9,274 nt of DNA from Sphingobacteriales bacterium (lineage in GTDB: Bacteria; Bacteroidota; Bacteroidia; Chitinophagales; Chitinophagaceae), in contig JAHEFC010000142.1 of the NCBI GenBank assembly GCA_024640385.1, positions 1-9,274 of the forward strand. Direction: 5' to 3'. Shown one piece after another: positions 1-7,067 of this stretch. Both the position numbers and the translations under genes were made by a program. The notes beneath the pieces are model-generated. The model ran no database searches and was not told the origin of the DNA. It saw nothing but the letters and a program-made list of their open reading frames with translations. Position 1 is the first letter of the stretch; each line of letters starts with the position of its first letter.

Positions 1-2
1 TC

Positions 3-929
3 GAAGACGGCAAGGTGATCTACCGGAAAACCATGGGATATGCGAACCTGGAATACAAAATTCCCAACACAGGTCAAACCGCATTTCAACTCGCCTCGTG
101 TACCAAACTCATTTCGGCCACTGCATTGATGACCCTGGTGCAGGAGAATAAACTGGACCTGCAGGCCAAGGTCAGAACTTATTTACCAGGCCTGCCGTCA
201 ACATGGGACGATATGCGGGTGATGGACCTGGTGGCTCACCAATCCGGCATTGCAGATCTTCTGGCATTAAAAATGAATTTCAATTCAGTGGATGAAGCCT
301 ATGATACCGCAATAGCCCGGCCACTGGATTTTGCTCCAGGTACAAAGACAGTTTATGCGGGCGGTGATTACGCCCTCGTGCAAAAACTGGTAGAACGTAT
401 CACCGGCCTTCGTTTCCAGGAATTCTTAAAACAGAAAATGCTGATACCCCTGGGTATGAATCATACGGTATTCAACAACATGGAGCAGGACTATATCTAC
501 CGCACCTATGATACCATTCCCTATGCAGCTACGGTCTACAAGAATATTAAAGAGGAGAACAGGCAAAGAATATTCTCTATGATGTTCCCTTCCTGGACCT
601 ATCCGGCTGGTGGAATTTTTTCTTCACTGGATGATCTTACCAAATGGGTGATCGCTATGGACAAAGGAAAATTCATCAGACCAGAACTGCTTGACCTGAT
701 GTGGACACCTGCTAAAAGGAGGGACGGAACTACTTCGCCATTTGGAGTTGGATGGATCGTAGACAAAATGAATGGTGAGAAAGTGACTGGCCATAGTGGA
801 GGCCCGGCACTGGCCGACATCGCCAGGTTGCCCGGAAGAAAGATCACTTCCATTGTGCTGACCAACCAGCTGGAACTCAGGCCCTACCTGGCCAACCAGA
901 TCCTCAGGATCTATATGAGAGGCAAGTAA
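3..929 (+). CDS. Class C beta-lactamase-like serine hydrolase, 5'-truncated by window edge
   Basis: This is the C-terminal ~308 residues of a protein in the beta-lactamase/penicillin-binding-protein-like serine hydrolase family (AmpC fold; peptidases, esterases and beta-lactamases of this fold share it). The frame is open from base 3, so the GTG at 15 is probably internal; the family's N-terminal signal peptide would lie upstream. The nucleophile motif Ser-Cys-Thr-Lys (SxxK) is at 96-107. The second motif, normally Tyr-x-Asn, reads Tyr-Ala-Gly at 354-362, in a YAGGDY context. The third, His-Ser-Gly in GHSGG, is at 792-800. The order and spacing of the three motifs fit the family and suggest an active enzyme, probably envelope-located, but not its substrate. 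The C-terminus ends soon after the third motif, so there is no extra domain. The gene converges on the amylosucrase gene with only 3 bases between stops. Family certain, specific activity unknown. Confidence 0.88.
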   Translation, partial: EDGKVIYRKTMGYANLEYKIPNTGQTAFQLASCTKLISATALMTLVQENKLDLQAKVRTYLPGLPSTWDDMRVMDLVAHQSGIADLLALKMNFNSVDEAYDTAIARPLDFAPGTKTVYAGGDYALVQKLVERITGLRFQEFLKQKMLIPLGMNHTVFNNMEQDYIYRTYDTIPYAATVYKNIKEENRQRIFSMMFPSWTYPAGGIFSSLDDLTKWVIAMDKGKFIRPELLDLMWTPAKRRDGTTSPFGVGWIVDKMNGEKVTGHSGGPALADIARLPGRKITSIVLTNQLELRPYLANQILRIYMRGK

Positions 930-932
930 ATA

Positions 933-2879
933 TTATCGGGGCTCAAGGAGGTGGAATCCATAGGGTTCAATCACCAGGTGATCATAATTTTCACCTACAG
1001 GTAATTCCATGCCTGTCCAGTGATCGTATAATACCGTGGGTTCCACACCATGACTCTTGAATGCATACCAGGTGAGGTAGGCCGATCTGTCACTGAAATT
1101 GAAAACGCAGTAGAGTTTTTTGTCTTCAAAACTCCTCAGATATCCAGCCACATGCATATTGTGTGGTGTCAGCCAAGTCAGATTTTTATAATCTGCCACT
1201 ACTTCCAGTTTTTTCCGAATACTGATCAGCCTTTGCGTTGCACTGAATACGCGGTTCTCTATCGTGCCCTCAATATCAATTTTCTTATTCTTCTCCCAGT
1301 CGATCACCGGCCGGTGCATCCAGCGGTTGTCATAACTTTTGCCTGGATCATTTAAATAAGAATAGTCATTGGTATAGCCCGCTTCATCCCCATAGAACAT
1401 CATGGGAATTCCACCCAGGAAAAAACTATGGGCCTGCATCAATAATATCTTCCTGACTGATAATTCAATGGCCCGTTCATCATTATCGTTCAACGCTTTT
1501 TCCAGTCCGCATAATGAAGCCAATGAGCCGCTGATCCTTGCATCGCCGGTTTTTGGATTGGAAGAAAACAGGGCGCCGGTAGCAGGACTCCCATCATAAT
1601 TTCCCGAATAATAATCCTGTAGAAATTTCCTGTGGCCATAGGGTTCATAGCCTGCCTGGCGGATCATATAATCATCGTATCCCAAACCGATATCATCATG
1701 ACACCTGGTATAGGTGATCCAGGTAGTACCGTATGGCTTTTGAAGTATTTCATGCTGGGCAGCCAGCATCACCCTGGTGTCGCCGGTGGCAAGCATATCC
1801 CATTGCAGGGCCATATGGGTGGCATTGTAGGCTACATCGCATTCCTTAGCAGTATAGGAGCCGGTTCCAAAATATTTCATGATCTCCTTTGGCGCAACTA
1901 TGGCTTCGCCTAAAATGGCCATACCCGGACTGGCTATTAAAACGCATTGCTTGATCAGTCTTAATAAAGTATGCGCTTCCGGAAGGTTCTGGCAGGTGGT
2001 ACCCACTTGCTTCCAGATGAATGCAGGGGCATCTATCCGTAGAATGTCAACGCCGAGATTGGCGTAATAAAGTATATTGTCCAGCATATCCCTGAACACC
2101 AGGGGATTGGTATAGTTCAGGTCCCATTGATAATGATGGAATACCGTCATCACCCAATTGTTGCACTCTTCGATGTATGTGAAACTCCCCGGTGAGCTCT
2201 CGGGGAAGATCTCAGGCATTGACTTTTCAAATTCATCAGGTATGCTCCTGTCACTGTACATGTAGAAATAATCCTGGTAATGTTTGTCGCCCTGTTTGGC
2301 TTTCATGGCCCACTCGTGTTTGTGGGAGGTGTGATTCAATACAATATCCAGCATGAGGTACATGCCCTTGTCGTTCATCTTCTTTTGGAGCTTCTCGAGG
2401 TCATGATTGGAACCGAAGCGTTCGTCCACCTTGCGAAAATTGGATACAGCATAGCCACCGTCACTTTCGCCTTCAGGGCTTTCAAATACCGGCATCAGGT
2501 GAATGAAATTGACCCCAAGTTTTTCAAAATAATCCAGCTTGTTGCCCAGTTTGGAAAGATCGCCGCAGAACCTGTCGGCATATAAGCTCATCCCCATGAT
2601 CTCATTGCTCAGGAACCAGTTGCCTTTATCCGCTTTCTCTTCGTCTTTCTTTCTGAGCGTTTCTGAACGTTGCTGATAGGCGTGGATCATCACACCCAGC
2701 AGCTGGTTAAAATGTTTTTCTGATGCCGTTGAGCTGCCATAGATCTCTTTATACAGCTGGTACATGCTATCGGCATTGGCCATCATGCGGACATAGAAAA
2801 AATTGTCTTTCCCCGCTATATCTATTTTATGTTGCTGCAGGATCTGGTTGATCCGCTGGTGTAGCTGATGATCGTACAC
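933..2879 (-). CDS. Amylosucrase-type GH13 enzyme (sucrose glucosyltransferase or sucrose hydrolase)
   Basis: A 648-residue protein that aligns by eye along its whole length with Neisseria polysaccharea amylosucrase (636 aa), GH13 subfamily 4. These enzymes split sucrose, transfer glucose to an alpha-1,4-glucan (or to water in sucrose hydrolases) and release fructose. Visible residues: Asp140 in SDGGYAV, His183 in LNHT, Arg281 and nucleophile Asp283 in LRIDAPAFIWK, acid/base Glu325 in GEAIV, His394-Asp395 in CHDDIG, and Arg519 in NRWMHRP. Asp140 and Arg519 match the Asp-Arg salt bridge closing the sucrose pocket, which separates this subfamily from amylases. An N-terminal helical region (~1-90) precedes the barrel and a C-terminal beta domain follows (~555-648). 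No signal peptide is seen, so it is probably cytoplasmic. The start is GTG at 2879; the reading frame upstream (to the stop at 2907-2909) has no ATG, and the first internal ATG would remove conserved N-terminal sequence. It is second gene of an operon with the fructokinase, 11 bases downstream of it. Transferase versus hydrolase cannot be told here. Confidence 0.92.
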   Translation of the reverse strand: MYDHQLHQRINQILQQHKIDIAGKDNFFYVRMMANADSMYQLYKEIYGSSTASEKHFNQLLGVMIHAYQQRSETLRKKDEEKADKGNWFLSNEIMGMSLYADRFCGDLSKLGNKLDYFEKLGVNFIHLMPVFESPEGESDGGYAVSNFRKVDERFGSNHDLEKLQKKMNDKGMYLMLDIVLNHTSHKHEWAMKAKQGDKHYQDYFYMYSDRSIPDEFEKSMPEIFPESSPGSFTYIEECNNWVMTVFHHYQWDLNYTNPLVFRDMLDNILYYANLGVDILRIDAPAFIWKQVGTTCQNLPEAHTLLRLIKQCVLIASPGMAILGEAIVAPKEIMKYFGTGSYTAKECDVAYNATHMALQWDMLATGDTRVMLAAQHEILQKPYGTTWITYTRCHDDIGLGYDDYMIRQAGYEPYGHRKFLQDYYSGNYDGSPATGALFSSNPKTGDARISGSLASLCGLEKALNDNDERAIELSVRKILLMQAHSFFLGGIPMMFYGDEAGYTNDYSYLNDPGKSYDNRWMHRPVIDWEKNKKIDIEGTIENRVFSATQRLISIRKKLEVVADYKNLTWLTPHNMHVAGYLRSFEDKKLYCVFNFSDRSAYLTWYAFKSHGVEPTVLYDHWTGMELPVGENYDHLVIEPYGFHLLEPR

Positions 2880-2890
2880 GGTAATTGATT

Positions 2891-3844
2891 TTAGGAAAAA
2901 ATATCGTTACTGAGGTGTTTGAATGCTTCCATGGCACCCATGTATTCACAGGTTCTGGCTCCTGCCTTGTTGGCATTGGTGATCACATGGCTCCATTCCT
3001 GCGCGCTCATGTTTTTTATGGCTTTCAGTGTTTTATCGCTTAGTTGATAGAGTACCGCTCCTACAAATGCATCGCCTGCACCGGTTGTATCCACGGGCTG
3101 AACGGGAATGCTCGGGATGATGAAAGTTTCTCCATTAAGGCCCATCAGGGTCCCCTCTTTACCTAAGGTGATGGCAAATGCAGATTTTGTTTTTTCAAGT
3201 AATACTGCCGTGGCATCCGCCAGCGTTGATTTGCCCGTGATCAACATGGCTTCTTCATCGCTTACCTTAAAGAAATGGCAGCTGTTCAGGAAATTCCACG
3301 ACTGGTCAATAAAAGACTGGGTATTGTTACGGAACAAAAGATGCCTGTAGTTGGGATCAAAACTGATAAAAATATCCTGCTGCAATGCTTTGGTTAGCAA
3401 TCCAAGATAGGCTGCCTGAAGCGGTCCGGGTAAAAATGCAGTGGCCGAGCCAAAATGGATGATTGAAAATTCTTCCAGGTTGATACCATCTACTTCCTCA
3501 CGACTTAACTGCCCGTCTGCTCCGCGATTGAAATAGAAATCACGTTCACCGTTCAGCATGAGGGACACAAAAGCAAAAGTGGTGAAATGTTCTTCGCTTT
3601 GCAGTACCCAACGCGTAGATACATTAAACGACTGCATTACATCCACCAGGTGTTTGCCGAAAGGATCAGCGCCCACTTTCGCGGCCAGTTCAACCGAGCC
3701 TCCAAGTGCGGCGATGGCCGCAGCCACATTGGTGGGAGCACCGCCGGGCTTTTTTAGAAAATGCTGGCCCTCAGATAGGGAACTTCCTTTGTCTGTGCAG
3801 ATCATGTCGATCAATGCCTCGCCGATGCAAAGTATTTTTTTCAT
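2891..3844 (-). CDS. Fructokinase, PfkB/ribokinase family
   Basis: A 317-residue sugar kinase of the PfkB family, expected to phosphorylate fructose with ATP to fructose 6-phosphate in the cytoplasm. The N-terminus (KKILCIGEALIDM) is the typical first strand of fructokinases. PfkB signature 1 lies at residues ~34-49 (GGAPTNVAAAIAALGG). Signature 2, DTTGAGDAF, is at 252-260, with catalytic base Asp258 in the GAGD anion hole. Length is normal for the family. Substrate choice within PfkB (fructose, ribose, 2-keto-3-deoxygluconate, nucleosides) cannot be settled by motifs alone. The case for fructose rests on the fructokinase-like N-terminus and on the downstream amylosucrase gene, whose reaction releases fructose. 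It is the first gene of that two-gene operon. The ATG at 3844 opens directly onto the conserved first strand. I could not find a convincing promoter upstream, though a 13-base palindrome lies ~60 bases away. Confidence 0.9.
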   Translation of the reverse strand: MKKILCIGEALIDMICTDKGSSLSEGQHFLKKPGGAPTNVAAAIAALGGSVELAAKVGADPFGKHLVDVMQSFNVSTRWVLQSEEHFTTFAFVSLMLNGERDFYFNRGADGQLSREEVDGINLEEFSIIHFGSATAFLPGPLQAAYLGLLTKALQQDIFISFDPNYRHLLFRNNTQSFIDQSWNFLNSCHFFKVSDEEAMLITGKSTLADATAVLLEKTKSAFAITLGKEGTLMGLNGETFIIPSIPVQPVDTTGAGDAFVGAVLYQLSDKTLKAIKNMSAQEWSHVITNANKAGARTCEYMGAMEAFKHLSNDIFS

Positions 3845-3902
3845 GTTGATAGTGCCAAAGCGGCAATTATGATGAATTTAAGGCATTTCGGCTTTACTGC
3901 AT

Positions 3903-3915
3903 ACTGCCGGGCAGT
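3903..3915. repeat. 13-base palindrome in the fructokinase/protease divergent spacer
   Basis: ACTGCC at 3903-3908 and GGCAGT at 3910-3915 are perfect inverted repeats around a single central base. The palindrome is ~59 bases upstream of the fructokinase start and ~14 bases upstream of the predicted -33 element of the protease gene. Its position would suit an operator for a regulator of the sucrose operon, but no regulator gene is visible and the site occurs only once. Function is inference. Confidence 0.35.
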
Positions 3916-3928
3916 CCAAAACATCCTA

Positions 3929-3959
3929 TTGGAATTCACCGGAACAATTATTACATTTA
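3929..3959 (+). promoter_or_regulatory. Predicted Bacteroidota promoter for the M43 metalloprotease gene
   Basis: A TTG at 3929-3931 is followed after exactly 20 bases by TACATTTA at 3952-3959, a one-mismatch match to the Bacteroidota -7 element TAnnTTTG. Transcription would start near 3965, leaving a leader of roughly 55 bases. The same TTG and 20-base spacing recur at the two other plus-strand promoters in this window, which raises confidence. The ATG at 4020 has no Shine-Dalgarno sequence but an A/T-rich upstream stretch. Confidence 0.45.
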
Positions 3960-4019
3960 ATATCCCTCGCTTACCTGCCAAAGCCACGAACTGATATTGG
4001 TACATCTAAACATTTTTAT

Positions 4020-5018
4020 ATGAAAACGCAGATCAGGACTTTACTGGTTTTTTTGGTTATTGCATTGCTGAGTTGTCATAAACAGGAGTCCAGCCAACCG
4101 GTTACTGAGTATGGCAGATCAGCCCCTTCAAAAGGTTCGCTCAAAGAAAAATGTGCTTCCCAGATCGTGCTCGAACAGCAGATCAAAGAGAATCCCGCCC
4201 GTGGTCAGTATCTGGATAAACTGGAGGCGGCAACAAAGAATTATAAGCGGAGCAAGGCTCCCGCCGAGCCGGTTAAATATATCCCGGTTGTTGTTCATGT
4301 GGTGTTACCAAACAGTAACCTCGTTACTGCGGACCTGATACAATCCCAGTTGGACGTATTGAATTATGACTTCAATGCCACTAACCAGGAATTGAAGGGG
4401 AATCCATACCTGGCTGGGTTTATGAAAGAGAATGCAGGTTCCCTGGGGGTGAAATTTGTATTGGCGCAAACGGTAAGGGTGAATACCACGGTGGCTTCTT
4501 TTGGAACCAATGACGCAGTGAAGATGGCTGCTCGTGGTGGAAGTGACGCGGTAGACCCTTCAACAAAGTTAAATATCTGGGTATGCGACCTTGGTGGAAT
4601 TTATCTCGGATATGCCCAATTCCCCGGCGGTAAAGAATGGGCGGATGGTGTGGTATTAGACTACAGGTCTTTTGGTATTGGCAGAAAAGCCGGCTTCCCA
4701 TATTATGTGGATTATGCCCTTGGCCGTACAGCGACCCATGAGATAGGCCATTGGATGAATCTAAGGCATATCTGGGGTGACAGAACTTGTGGAACTGATT
4801 ATGTTGACGATACACCAGTGCACGACTCACCCAATTTTTATTGTCCCGAGAAAGGGCACCTCAGTCTTTGTGGACCCAATATCCTTGAGCAATGGATGAA
4901 TTATATGGATTACAGTGATGATGCCTGTCTCTATCTTTTCACCAGAGGGCAGCAGTTCAGGATGGAAGCCGCTGCCGCGGAATCGAGGGCTGCCTATTTT
5001 TATAATTCATGGCCGTAG
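4020..5018 (+). CDS. M43 (pappalysin/cytophagalysin-like) zinc metalloprotease lipoprotein
   Basis: A 332-residue exported metalloprotease. Residues 1-18 form a lipoprotein signal peptide ending in the lipobox LLSC, with Cys19 as the lipid-modified residue. The zinc motif HEIGHWMNLRH supplies ligands His240, His244 and His250 and catalytic Glu241. A Met-turn, NYMDY, has its Met at 296. Together these are the metzincin signature of family M43. The usual Gly at the eighth position of HExxHxxGxxH is Asn247 here; I recall this variant in other Bacteroidota M43 proteins. Cysteines 257, 275, 284 and 303 near the active site could form the disulfides usual in the family. The region from ~20 to ~85 is polar and probably a linker or short pro-region. 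The chain ends ~35 residues after the Met-turn, without a C-terminal sorting or adhesion domain. The lipoprotein end (Cys-His-Lys-Gln-Glu) lacks the acidic surface-export signature, so it may face the periplasm (inference). It seems monocistronic. Confidence 0.9.
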   Translation: MKTQIRTLLVFLVIALLSCHKQESSQPVTEYGRSAPSKGSLKEKCASQIVLEQQIKENPARGQYLDKLEAATKNYKRSKAPAEPVKYIPVVVHVVLPNSNLVTADLIQSQLDVLNYDFNATNQELKGNPYLAGFMKENAGSLGVKFVLAQTVRVNTTVASFGTNDAVKMAARGGSDAVDPSTKLNIWVCDLGGIYLGYAQFPGGKEWADGVVLDYRSFGIGRKAGFPYYVDYALGRTATHEIGHWMNLRHIWGDRTCGTDYVDDTPVHDSPNFYCPEKGHLSLCGPNILEQWMNYMDYSDDACLYLFTRGQQFRMEAAAAESRAAYFYNSWP

Positions 5019-5022
5019 AATA

Positions 5023-5108
5023 ATAAGGGATCCCCGGGTTAGAATATTTCCTGTCTTTTATCTGCACCCCTGCCTTGTAAACTATTAGCCTACCGGGGAT
5101 CCCCTTAT
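5023..5108. repeat. Imperfect 15/16-base inverted repeat around a 55-base centre; possible terminator or MITE-like remnant
   Basis: The left arm (5023-5037) reads ATAAGGGATCCCCGG. The right arm (5093-5108) is its reverse complement with one extra G/C pair. Similarity continues a few bases inward, TTAG against CTA with one further gap. Each arm also holds its own short palindrome, GGGATCCC on the left and GGGGATCCCC on the right. The structure begins 4 bases after the protease stop and lies between convergent genes, so it could be a long-looped bidirectional terminator. However, neither side has a T-run and the loop is large. Alternatively it is the remains of a small non-autonomous element: ATA occurs immediately outside both arms, though in A/T-rich sequence that is weak evidence. 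The remaining spacer to 5189 shows nothing recognisable. Confidence 0.6.
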
Positions 5109-5189
5109 ATATTACTGCAATGCTAGCTATGTAATTGCTTTGAATGAATTAATTGTTACCAATAGGTCTTTTATTGTGATGGGCCACAC

Positions 5190-5903
5190 TCATTGTGCGC
5201 ATAATATTTCTACCAGCTTATCCGGCATACTGAAAAATGGAGAATGACTGGATGGCAGGCTATATACTTTATCACAGGGGGTTTCTGTATACATCTTCCG
5301 CTGAATAAATGGTGTTACAGCTTTATCTTCCGTGCATTCTATATAGACCCTGGGAACCCGGCCATAATTTTCATCTGTTAATTGGAGTGGGGTGATTCCG
5401 GATTCAATAGGTTCATGACTTAGTATCATTTTTGCAAGTTCAGTGATGTCGTTGTCGCAGTCTGCATAAAGTCCTTCTTTATAGATCTCCGGCTGAAGGG
5501 TGTGCGCATTCAGCTCTTCGTGTATAGTGACATATGGTTTCAATACACCACCGGTGTCCAATATGGAATATTCTCTTTGCGTTTTTCCATGAGGGATAAG
5601 GTAGGCGGCGAGGTAAACCAGCTTTTCGATCTTGTCTGGTCTGTATTCAGCTGCCTGGGAGATCATGATCCCGTTCTTGCTGTGGCCTACCAGAATTATT
5701 TTCCCTTCAATGCTGTCGATCAGTTGGCAGAGTTTGTCTACCGTGGTTTTCATTGTCACATTTTGTATGGGCGTTTTATCGCGGCCCATACCGGGAAGAT
5801 CAACAGCAATTGCACGGTGTCCTTTTTTCTCCAGCAAAGGCACTACTTTATGCCAGTTCCAAGCACTATGCCAGGATCCATGGATAAGAATGAATGTTTT
5901 CAT
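5190..5903 (-). CDS. Alpha/beta hydrolase, methylesterase/hydroxynitrile lyase-like
   Basis: A 237-residue alpha/beta-fold hydrolase of the group that includes plant methylesterases (salicylate-binding protein 2) and hydroxynitrile lyases, often annotated in bacteria simply as alpha/beta hydrolase. Counted from the ATG at 5903, the oxyanion-hole motif is HGSWHSAW at residues ~8-15, the nucleophile is Ser75 in GHSKNG, the acid is Asp193 in CTEDKAVTP, and the base is His220 in SSHSPFFSMP. The full triad and the normal length suggest an active cytoplasmic esterase or lyase; the substrate is unknown. Residues ~105-165 form the cap. The frame extends one codon upstream to a TTG at 5906, but the ATG is the better start because the hydrophobic first strand (KTFILIHG) follows it at once. 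The gene is convergent with the protease and divergent from the TIM-barrel gene, 96 bases apart. No clear promoter or signal peptide is seen. Confidence 0.87.
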   Translation of the reverse strand: MKTFILIHGSWHSAWNWHKVVPLLEKKGHRAIAVDLPGMGRDKTPIQNVTMKTTVDKLCQLIDSIEGKIILVGHSKNGIMISQAAEYRPDKIEKLVYLAAYLIPHGKTQREYSILDTGGVLKPYVTIHEELNAHTLQPEIYKEGLYADCDNDITELAKMILSHEPIESGITPLQLTDENYGRVPRVYIECTEDKAVTPFIQRKMYTETPCDKVYSLPSSHSPFFSMPDKLVEILCAQ

Positions 5904-5909
5904 CAATGA

Positions 5910-5917
5910 TAATTTTG
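5910..5917 (+). promoter_or_regulatory. Possible -7 promoter element for the TIM-barrel gene
   Basis: TAATTTTG matches the Bacteroidota -7 element TAnnTTTG exactly and would place transcription start near 5923, about 77 bases ahead of the chosen GTG start. No TTG is found at the expected upstream distance, so this is only half a promoter and could be chance in A/T-rich sequence. If real, it would exclude a translation start much upstream of 5923. Confidence 0.25.
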
Positions 5918-5999
5918 ATGTAAAATTCGCTTGCTACCGGGCTGTCCGCAACCCGAAAATTGCGGAATTCATGGTAGATTTATCAGATCAATTACTGCG

Positions 6000-7067
6000 G
6001 TGAAATTTATTCATCTCATATTGTTCTCATCGATCCTTCATGCCTGTACAGTTGCACAAACAAACCGGGAGCAGGGTTTTATTAAAGGCGTTTATGGGAA
6101 CCCGGCATCATTACTGAAGGCGGGATATAGATTTGATTCGCTCGGGATGAATGCCGTATTTGTAAGAAGCATTTCCCTGAACCCGGAATTTTTCTCAACA
6201 GCAAAGGCGCAGGGATGTAAAGTGTATGTTGAATTCCCAACGCTTTACGGGAAGGACTACCTGGAAGATCATCCCGATGCCTGGCCCATCAATGAACGGG
6301 GTGAGAAAGCCAAACCCGCTGATTGGATGATGGGCATTTGTCCTACCCACGAAGCCTTCAAACAACACCGGGCTTCGCAGCTGGAGAAAATTCTCGATCA
6401 ATACGCAGTGGATGGGATTTTTCTGGATTATGTGCACTGGCATGCACAGTTTGAAACCGATCGGCCCATCTTGCCGGAAACCTGTTTTTGTGACCGTTGC
6501 CTGGCGCTTTTTTCCAGCCATACCGGGACAAGCATTCCGGGAGAATCGGGGCCGTCAAAAGCAAAATGGATACTCATGCATGCAGATGTATCGTGGAGGG
6601 CCTGGCGTATCAGTGTATTGAACAGCTGGGTCAGTGACATGAGAAAAATACTGAAAACAAAAAGACCCGAGGCATTACTGGGTGTTTATTACTCAGCCTG
6701 GTATCCTGCTGACCATGACTCAGCCCTGGGGCGTACACTTGGAATTGACGTGCAGGATCTGGCCGACAGAGCAGATGTAATGGCTCCCATGTTGTTTCAC
6801 GGGATGCTGAAACGGCATCCTGCCTGGGTAGGGCAATACCTTGAGTGGTTGGGTGGCGTGCTAAAACAAAAACCAGTTCAGCCTTTAATATGGCCTATTG
6901 TTCAGGCTCATAACAAGCCGGGACTGATCACCGCAGAGGAATTCAAACTGGTGATGATTGCGGGTTCCAGTGCCCCTTCATCCGGCATCATGATGTTTGA
7001 AGATGGTTCTTTGCTGGAAGACCGGGAGAAGCTCAGGGTTATGAAAGAGATCTATCGAAACCGATGA
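6000..7067 (+). CDS. Exported TIM-barrel protein resembling hypothetical glycosyl hydrolases (GHL type)
   Basis: A 355-residue protein whose sequence pattern resembles the uncharacterised glycosyl-hydrolase-like TIM barrels (GHL families) and, more distantly, GH42-type barrels. Residues ~3-19 are a hydrophobic signal peptide; cleavage after Ala19 (TVA/Q) or lipidation at Cys16 (LHAC, a poor lipobox) are both possible. Strands are suggested by MNAVFVRS (~50-57), CKVYVEF (~73-79), VDGIFLDYVHWH (~137-148), LLGVYYSAW (~226-234), ADVMAPML (~258-265) and SGIMMFEDG (~328-336). Candidate catalytic acids are Asp143 and Glu334. Cysteines 114, 162, 164 and 167 (the last three as CFCDRC) could bind zinc, like the four-Cys site of GH42. 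The GTG at 6000 is chosen because the signal peptide starts there; the open frame reaches a TTG at 5931 but that extension has no signal character. The substrate is unknown. The stop abuts that of the opposite gene. Confidence 0.8.
   Translation: MKFIHLILFSSILHACTVAQTNREQGFIKGVYGNPASLLKAGYRFDSLGMNAVFVRSISLNPEFFSTAKAQGCKVYVEFPTLYGKDYLEDHPDAWPINERGEKAKPADWMMGICPTHEAFKQHRASQLEKILDQYAVDGIFLDYVHWHAQFETDRPILPETCFCDRCLALFSSHTGTSIPGESGPSKAKWILMHADVSWRAWRISVLNSWVSDMRKILKTKRPEALLGVYYSAWYPADHDSALGRTLGIDVQDLADRADVMAPMLFHGMLKRHPAWVGQYLEWLGGVLKQKPVQPLIWPIVQAHNKPGLITAEEFKLVMIAGSSAPSSGIMMFEDGSLLEDREKLRVMKEIYRNR

Noticed and set aside
933..2879. Reading the GH13 enzyme as an alpha-amylase, trehalose synthase or sucrose phosphorylase.
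   Set aside because: The N-terminal helical domain, SDGGYAV, GEAIV, CHDDIG and NRWMHRP motifs follow the amylosucrase subfamily, and the fructokinase neighbour fits fructose release.
3845..3960. A promoter for the fructokinase operon on the minus strand.
   Set aside because: No TAnnTTTG-like element with a TTG at 19-21 bases was found; the best candidate had at least two mismatches and no partner.
4420..4830. Minus-strand open frame (136 codons) inside the protease gene.
   Set aside because: It overlaps the conserved catalytic region of the M43 protease on the opposite strand, and its His- and Pro-rich translation looks like an antisense shadow.
5028..5039. The string GGATCCCCGGGT matches a common cloning-vector polylinker (BamHI-SmaI sites), suggesting vector contamination.
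   Set aside because: The match ends after 12 bases with no further polylinker sites, the surrounding sequence continues normally, and the string is explained as one arm of the inverted repeat.
5931..5999. A TTG-started 23-residue N-terminal extension of the TIM-barrel protein.
   Set aside because: The extension would put a polar stretch in front of a normal signal peptide; starting at the GTG at 6000 gives Val/Met-Lys followed directly by the hydrophobic core.
5502..6003. Plus-strand open frames antisense to the alpha/beta hydrolase, one reaching into the spacer before the TIM-barrel gene.
   Set aside because: The hydrolase frame holds a complete triad and normal length; the antisense translations are Cys- and Phe-rich and match nothing.
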